Assembly: GCA_030754475.1 (NCBI GenBank)
Contig: JASMAE010000138.1
Location: forward strand, 1 to 7,993
Source: Rhodospirillales bacterium
GTDB lineage: Bacteria; Pseudomonadota; Alphaproteobacteria; Rhodospirillales; JASLLV01
Direction: 5' to 3'
DNA: 7,993 nucleotides
Of the stretch, positions 6,405 to 7,993 are shown piece after piece; within the stretch, counting starts at the first letter, position 1, and every line of letters begins with the position of its first letter. The translations under genes were made by a program, and so were the position numbers. The notes under the pieces were generated by a model that searched no databases, was not told the origin of the DNA, and saw nothing but the letters and a program-made list of their open reading frames with translations.

Positions 6405-7229
6405 TCAAGCGATGTCGAGCACCATGCCCTCGCGGGCGACCAGGTTGCCCGGCCAGGCGGCCGTGGCTTCGGCCTCGAGCGCGGTCATGAACGCGTCGTC
6501 GTGGTCGGGATCGTGATGGAAGATGGCGAGCCGCTTGGCGCCCGCCGCCCGGCACAACCGCATCCCTTGCTCCCAGGTCGAATGGCCCCAGCCGATCTTT
6601 TCGGTCCATTCGCGCTCGGTGTAGGTCGAATCGTAAATGACGAGATCGGCGCCTTCGATCACGCCGAGGATGTTCTGGTCCAGCTCGTCCGGGACGTGCT
6701 CGGTGTCGGTTACGTAGACGCAGGCCCGGCCCTCGTGCTCGATCCGATAGGCGGTCGCGCCGGCCGGGTGGTTGAGGGGCGCGGTGCGGATGTGGACGCC
6801 GGGGTAGAGATCGAAATCCTCGCCGGCCTCGAAGTCCTCGAACTTGAGCGTCGCCGTCAACGCCTCGATCGGGATGGGGAACATGGGCGTGGTCATCTGG
6901 CTTGAGAGAACCGAGCGGATTCCGCCCGCGTGCTTCATGTGTCCCGCTTTTATGTGGACGGTCCAGTCCGCGTTGTAAGCCGGCAAGAAGAACGGGAACC
7001 CGTTGATGTGATCCCAATGGGTGTGGGTGAACAACAAATAGATTTCGCGCGACGGATCGTTCATGAAGTTGCGCGCCGCGTTGCGAAGGCCGGTACCGCC
7101 GTCGAGAAGGATCCGCCGCTCGCCGAGATTGATCTCGACGCAGCTGGTGTTGCCGCCGTATTTCACGAACTGCCGCCCCGGGCAGGCAAGGCTGCCCCGG
7201 ACTCCCCAGAACTTGACCACGAATGTCAT
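6405..7229 (-). CDS. Metallo-beta-lactamase-fold hydrolase
   Basis: A 274-residue cytoplasmic MBL-fold metallo-hydrolase. The N-terminus KFWGVRGSLACPG and YGGNTSCVEI (24-33), LLDGGTGLRN (41-50), the dinuclear metal motif H69-T-H71-W-D73-H74, H154 (LNHPAG), D175 (VTDTEH) and late H238/H239 (IFHHD) supply the full metal-ligand set. The FWGVRGS start and GGNTS signature place it near RNase Z/PhnP-like phosphodiesterases rather than true beta-lactamases, and proteins of this subgroup are usually annotated only as MBL-fold hydrolases. ATG 7229 is chosen over an upstream in-frame start at 7379 because the family N-terminus begins there, no homologous residues precede it, and AGGA lies ~7 nt upstream. 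The 5' region (7230-7450) contains a strong hairpin and a candidate promoter, suggesting a leader of ~190 nt. The substrate is unknown; the fold and active site are clear. Confidence 0.9.
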   Translation of the reverse strand: MTFVVKFWGVRGSLACPGRQFVKYGGNTSCVEINLGERRILLDGGTGLRNAARNFMNDPSREIYLLFTHTHWDHINGFPFFLPAYNADWTVHIKAGHMKHAGGIRSVLSSQMTTPMFPIPIEALTATLKFEDFEAGEDFDLYPGVHIRTAPLNHPAGATAYRIEHEGRACVYVTDTEHVPDELDQNILGVIEGADLVIYDSTYTEREWTEKIGWGHSTWEQGMRLCRAAGAKRLAIFHHDPDHDDAFMTALEAEATAAWPGNLVAREGMVLDIA

Positions 7230-7352
7230 GCGTGTTCCTGAGCGGCCCCGCGGTGTCGGCCCGATCGAGGAGTGCGTTCGCGCGCCCCGGATTCCCGCCT
7301 CATAGGTTCTATCATGTGCCCGTTCGCCGCCCCGACGGTCGATCGGCGCGTC

Positions 7353-7378
7353 TGCGGCCGGCCTTTCGGCCGGCCGCA
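7353..7378 (-). other. Perfect 11-bp hairpin with GAAA tetraloop upstream of the MBL gene
   Basis: TGCGGCCGGCC (7353-7363) and GGCCGGCCGCA (7368-7377 plus A7378) are exact inverted repeats around 4 nt. Read on the minus strand the loop is GAAA, a stable GNRA tetraloop, so the RNA form is favoured on the strand leading into the MBL gene about 125 nt downstream. There is no T-run on either side, which argues against a plain terminator. It may be a 5'-leader structure or a protein-binding site. Confidence 0.55.
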
Positions 7379-7424
7379 CGAACGCGCGAGAAAGGTGCCC
7401 CCACCCCTCATCGGTAGAAATACC

Positions 7425-7454
7425 ATATTACATCCGTATAAGTACGCGATTCAA
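7425..7454 (-). promoter_or_regulatory. Candidate promoter for the MBL gene
   Basis: On the minus strand TTGAAT (7454-7449) is followed after 18 bp by TAATAT (7430-7425), 4 of 6 matches to each sigma-70 hexamer, inside the most AT-rich stretch of the window. It would start transcription near 7418 and give a ~190-nt leader containing the 7353-7378 hairpin. The -35 lies within the first GANTC decamer, so methylation or binding there could affect it. Confidence 0.35.
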
Positions 7455-7487
7455 ATCGATTCGATTGGATTCGATATGAATCATCTG
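7448..7487. repeat. Four 10-bp-spaced GANTC sites in an AT-rich island
   Basis: GATTC at 7448, GATTC at 7458, GATTC at 7468 and GAATC at 7478 recur exactly every 10 bp, forming a degenerate decamer tandem repeat (GATTCAAATC, GATTCGATTG, GATTCGATAT, GAATCATCTG). The outer 12 bp also form an imperfect inverted repeat: 7448-7459 against 7471-7482, 11 of 12 matching, with an 11-bp spacer. GANTC is the CcrM methylation target in alphaproteobacteria. The sites would lie on nearly one face of the helix, as expected for a multimeric operator or a methylation-sensitive switch. Confidence 0.6.
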
Positions 7488-7503
7488 GTTTGCAATATAG
7501 GGA

Positions 7504-7523
7504 TTGTTCCCCGCGCGGGACAA
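7504..7523. other. Interrupted palindrome around CCCGCGCGGG
   Basis: TTGT and ACAA flank the perfect palindrome CCCGCGCGGG, with two extra bases (TC) on the left arm. It lies 21 bp beyond the last GANTC site. It may be an operator or a small hairpin; no family can be assigned. Confidence 0.3.
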
Positions 7524-7533
7524 CCCGCGTTCG

Positions 7534-7612
7534 GCGCCGGAGGTGGCCGCGCCGCCCGCGGCTCCGGCGCACCTTCGGCCCCCCGCTTGGTGCAAGCGTC
7601 CCGCCGCCGAGG
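7534..7612. other. Two adjacent strong GC-rich stem-loops, possible structured RNA
   Basis: Stem-loop 1: GCGCCGGAG (7534-7542) pairs perfectly with CTCCGGCGC (7562-7570); after a 4-nt one-sided bulge, CCGCG (7547-7551) pairs with CGCGG (7557-7561) around a 5-nt loop. Stem-loop 2: 7573-7579 pairs with 7606-7612 (7 pairs, one G-T), enclosing CGCTTG (7584-7589) paired with CAAGCG (7593-7598) around GTG. These sit in a stretch with no convincing protein gene. High GC makes chance hairpins common, so a structured RNA is only a suggestion. I find no conserved core of SRP RNA, RNase P RNA or tmRNA. Confidence 0.3.
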
Positions 7613-7798
7613 CATGACCGCCCAGCTGCCGTGCGCGGCCTCACTTTGGCGGTGCCTTGGCACGCGGGTGGCGTCCCGCCGCCTGCGGCCGGCCCCGAAT
7701 CGGTCCCTGGAGTCGACGCCATCGCGCACCTCCCACGATCACGACCATCCGCTTTGCGCGCCGACGCGAAACCGCGATCGATGGCCTCCGCCGGCCCC
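7613..7798. other. Gene-free GC-rich stretch, function unknown
   Basis: Together with 7230-7612 this makes about 620 bp without a credible gene. Open frames exist on both strands, but their products are Arg/Pro/Ala-rich, have no plausible ribosome-binding site, and match no family I know. Short GC hairpins recur (for example GTGC/GCAC near 7651-7662), as expected at this base composition. No tRNA is seen. Confidence 0.4.
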
Positions 7799-7826
7799 TT
7801 GACAGGGTCGGGGATAAGGCCTTAAT
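7799..7826 (+). promoter_or_regulatory. Sigma-70-like promoter with consensus -35, reading into repeat B
   Basis: TTGACA (7799-7804, a perfect -35) is followed after 16 bp by CTTAAT (7821-7826, 4 of 6 to TATAAT). Transcription would begin near 7833 and pass straight through repeat B and out of the window, so either a gene beyond the window or a hairpin RNA from the repeat could be its product. Confidence 0.4.
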
Positions 7827-7850
7827 GGGCGCCCGCGCCGACGGCTGCAC

Positions 7851-7991
7851 CTAGACCAGATCGCGGTTGGTCGGAATCGCGTAGGCGCGATCCGCCGACC
7901 GCGTGAATCTGGTCTACACTATCGACGTCGAGCGGATTCACGCGTTTGCTCGGAACTGTTATGTGGTCCGATCAAACTCGATCCGCTCTAG
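7851..7991 (-). repeat. Copy B of the ~140-bp bipartite palindromic repeat, inverted relative to copy A
   Basis: The element begins CTAGACCAGATCGCGG and ends CTCGATCCGCTCTAG; its reverse complement lines up end to end with 1282-1421. The module at 7851-7916 folds very well: TAGACCAGAT (7852-7861) with ATCTGGTCTA (7907-7916), GGTCGG (7869-7874) with CCGACC (7895-7900), and ATCGCG (7876-7881) with CGCGAT (7886-7891) around a TAGG loop. The second module (about 7917-7991) is a looser palindrome. Three GANTC sites are present (7874, 7905, 7935). CTAG lies at both outer edges, as in copy A. The conserved ends and the preserved pairing despite diverged interior sequence point to a transposable or hairpin-selected element. 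Confidence 0.8.
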
Positions 7992-7993
7992 TG

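Noticed and set aside
7353..7378. Intrinsic terminator at the perfect hairpin
   Set aside because: No T-run follows the stem on either strand, and the minus-strand side lies upstream of, not after, the MBL gene.
7448..7482. CRISPR array
   Set aside because: The repeat unit is only 10 bp with no spacers, and there are no cas genes in the window.
7272..7802. 176-codon plus-strand frame in the gene-free region
   Set aside because: There is no ribosome-binding site, the product is low-complexity Arg/Pro/Ser, and it crosses the AT-rich island and hairpins without coding-type codon bias.
1282..7991. Composite transposon or integron bounded by the inverted repeats
   Set aside because: No transposase, integrase or attC-like site lies between the copies, and the enclosed genes have uniform host-like composition; the repeats look like independent small insertions.

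Overview
The window reads as chromosomal DNA from a GC-rich proteobacterium, most likely an alphaproteobacterium. The coding regions from about 600 onward are strongly GC-biased at third codon positions. The gene families (AcuI/YhdH reductase, MsnO8-type flavin oxidoreductase, Sel1-repeat protein, MauG/CcpA-like di-haem protein) are common in that class, and there are dispersed palindromic intergenic repeats and clustered GANTC sites, the target of the alphaproteobacterial methyltransferase CcrM. This taxonomic placement is an inference; no rRNA or ribosomal protein gene is present to confirm it.

Layout from left to right. (1) 81-1226: a broken Fe(II)/2-oxoglutarate dioxygenase gene (PhyH-like), rightward. 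Its first ~500 bp are AT-rich. One in-frame TAA at 474-476 cuts it before all the catalytic residues, which are intact in the same frame downstream; its 3' end runs into sequence with no recognisable coding character. (2) 1282-1421: a ~140-bp bipartite palindromic repeat (copy A). (3) 1427-2701, leftward: an exported di-haem cytochrome c peroxidase/MauG-like protein. (4) From a divergent intergenic region, rightward: a luciferase-like flavin oxidoreductase (2845-3873) overlapping by 4 bp an AcuI/YhdH-type NADPH reductase (3870-4871), then a small lipoprotein (4964-5359) and an exported Sel1-repeat protein (5545-6336). (5) 6405-7229, leftward and convergent with Sel1: a metallo-beta-lactamase-fold hydrolase. 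(6) 7230-7850: about 620 bp with no convincing gene but with much structure: a GNRA-type hairpin, an AT-rich island with four GANTC sites spaced exactly 10 bp apart, several GC-rich hairpins and a TTGACA promoter-like site. (7) 7851-7991: a second copy (B) of the palindromic repeat, inverted relative to copy A.

How the genes relate: the flavin oxidoreductase and AcuI-like reductase form a translationally coupled pair and are the only clear operon. The di-haem protein, lipoprotein and Sel1 protein all act outside the cytoplasm, but nothing ties them to one pathway. I see no complete new defence, biosynthetic or mobile system. The points most worth pursuing are the 10-bp-phased GANTC array in the structured gene-free region, the MITE-like inverted repeat pair enclosing 6.4 kb, and the stop-interrupted, compositionally mosaic dioxygenase gene.
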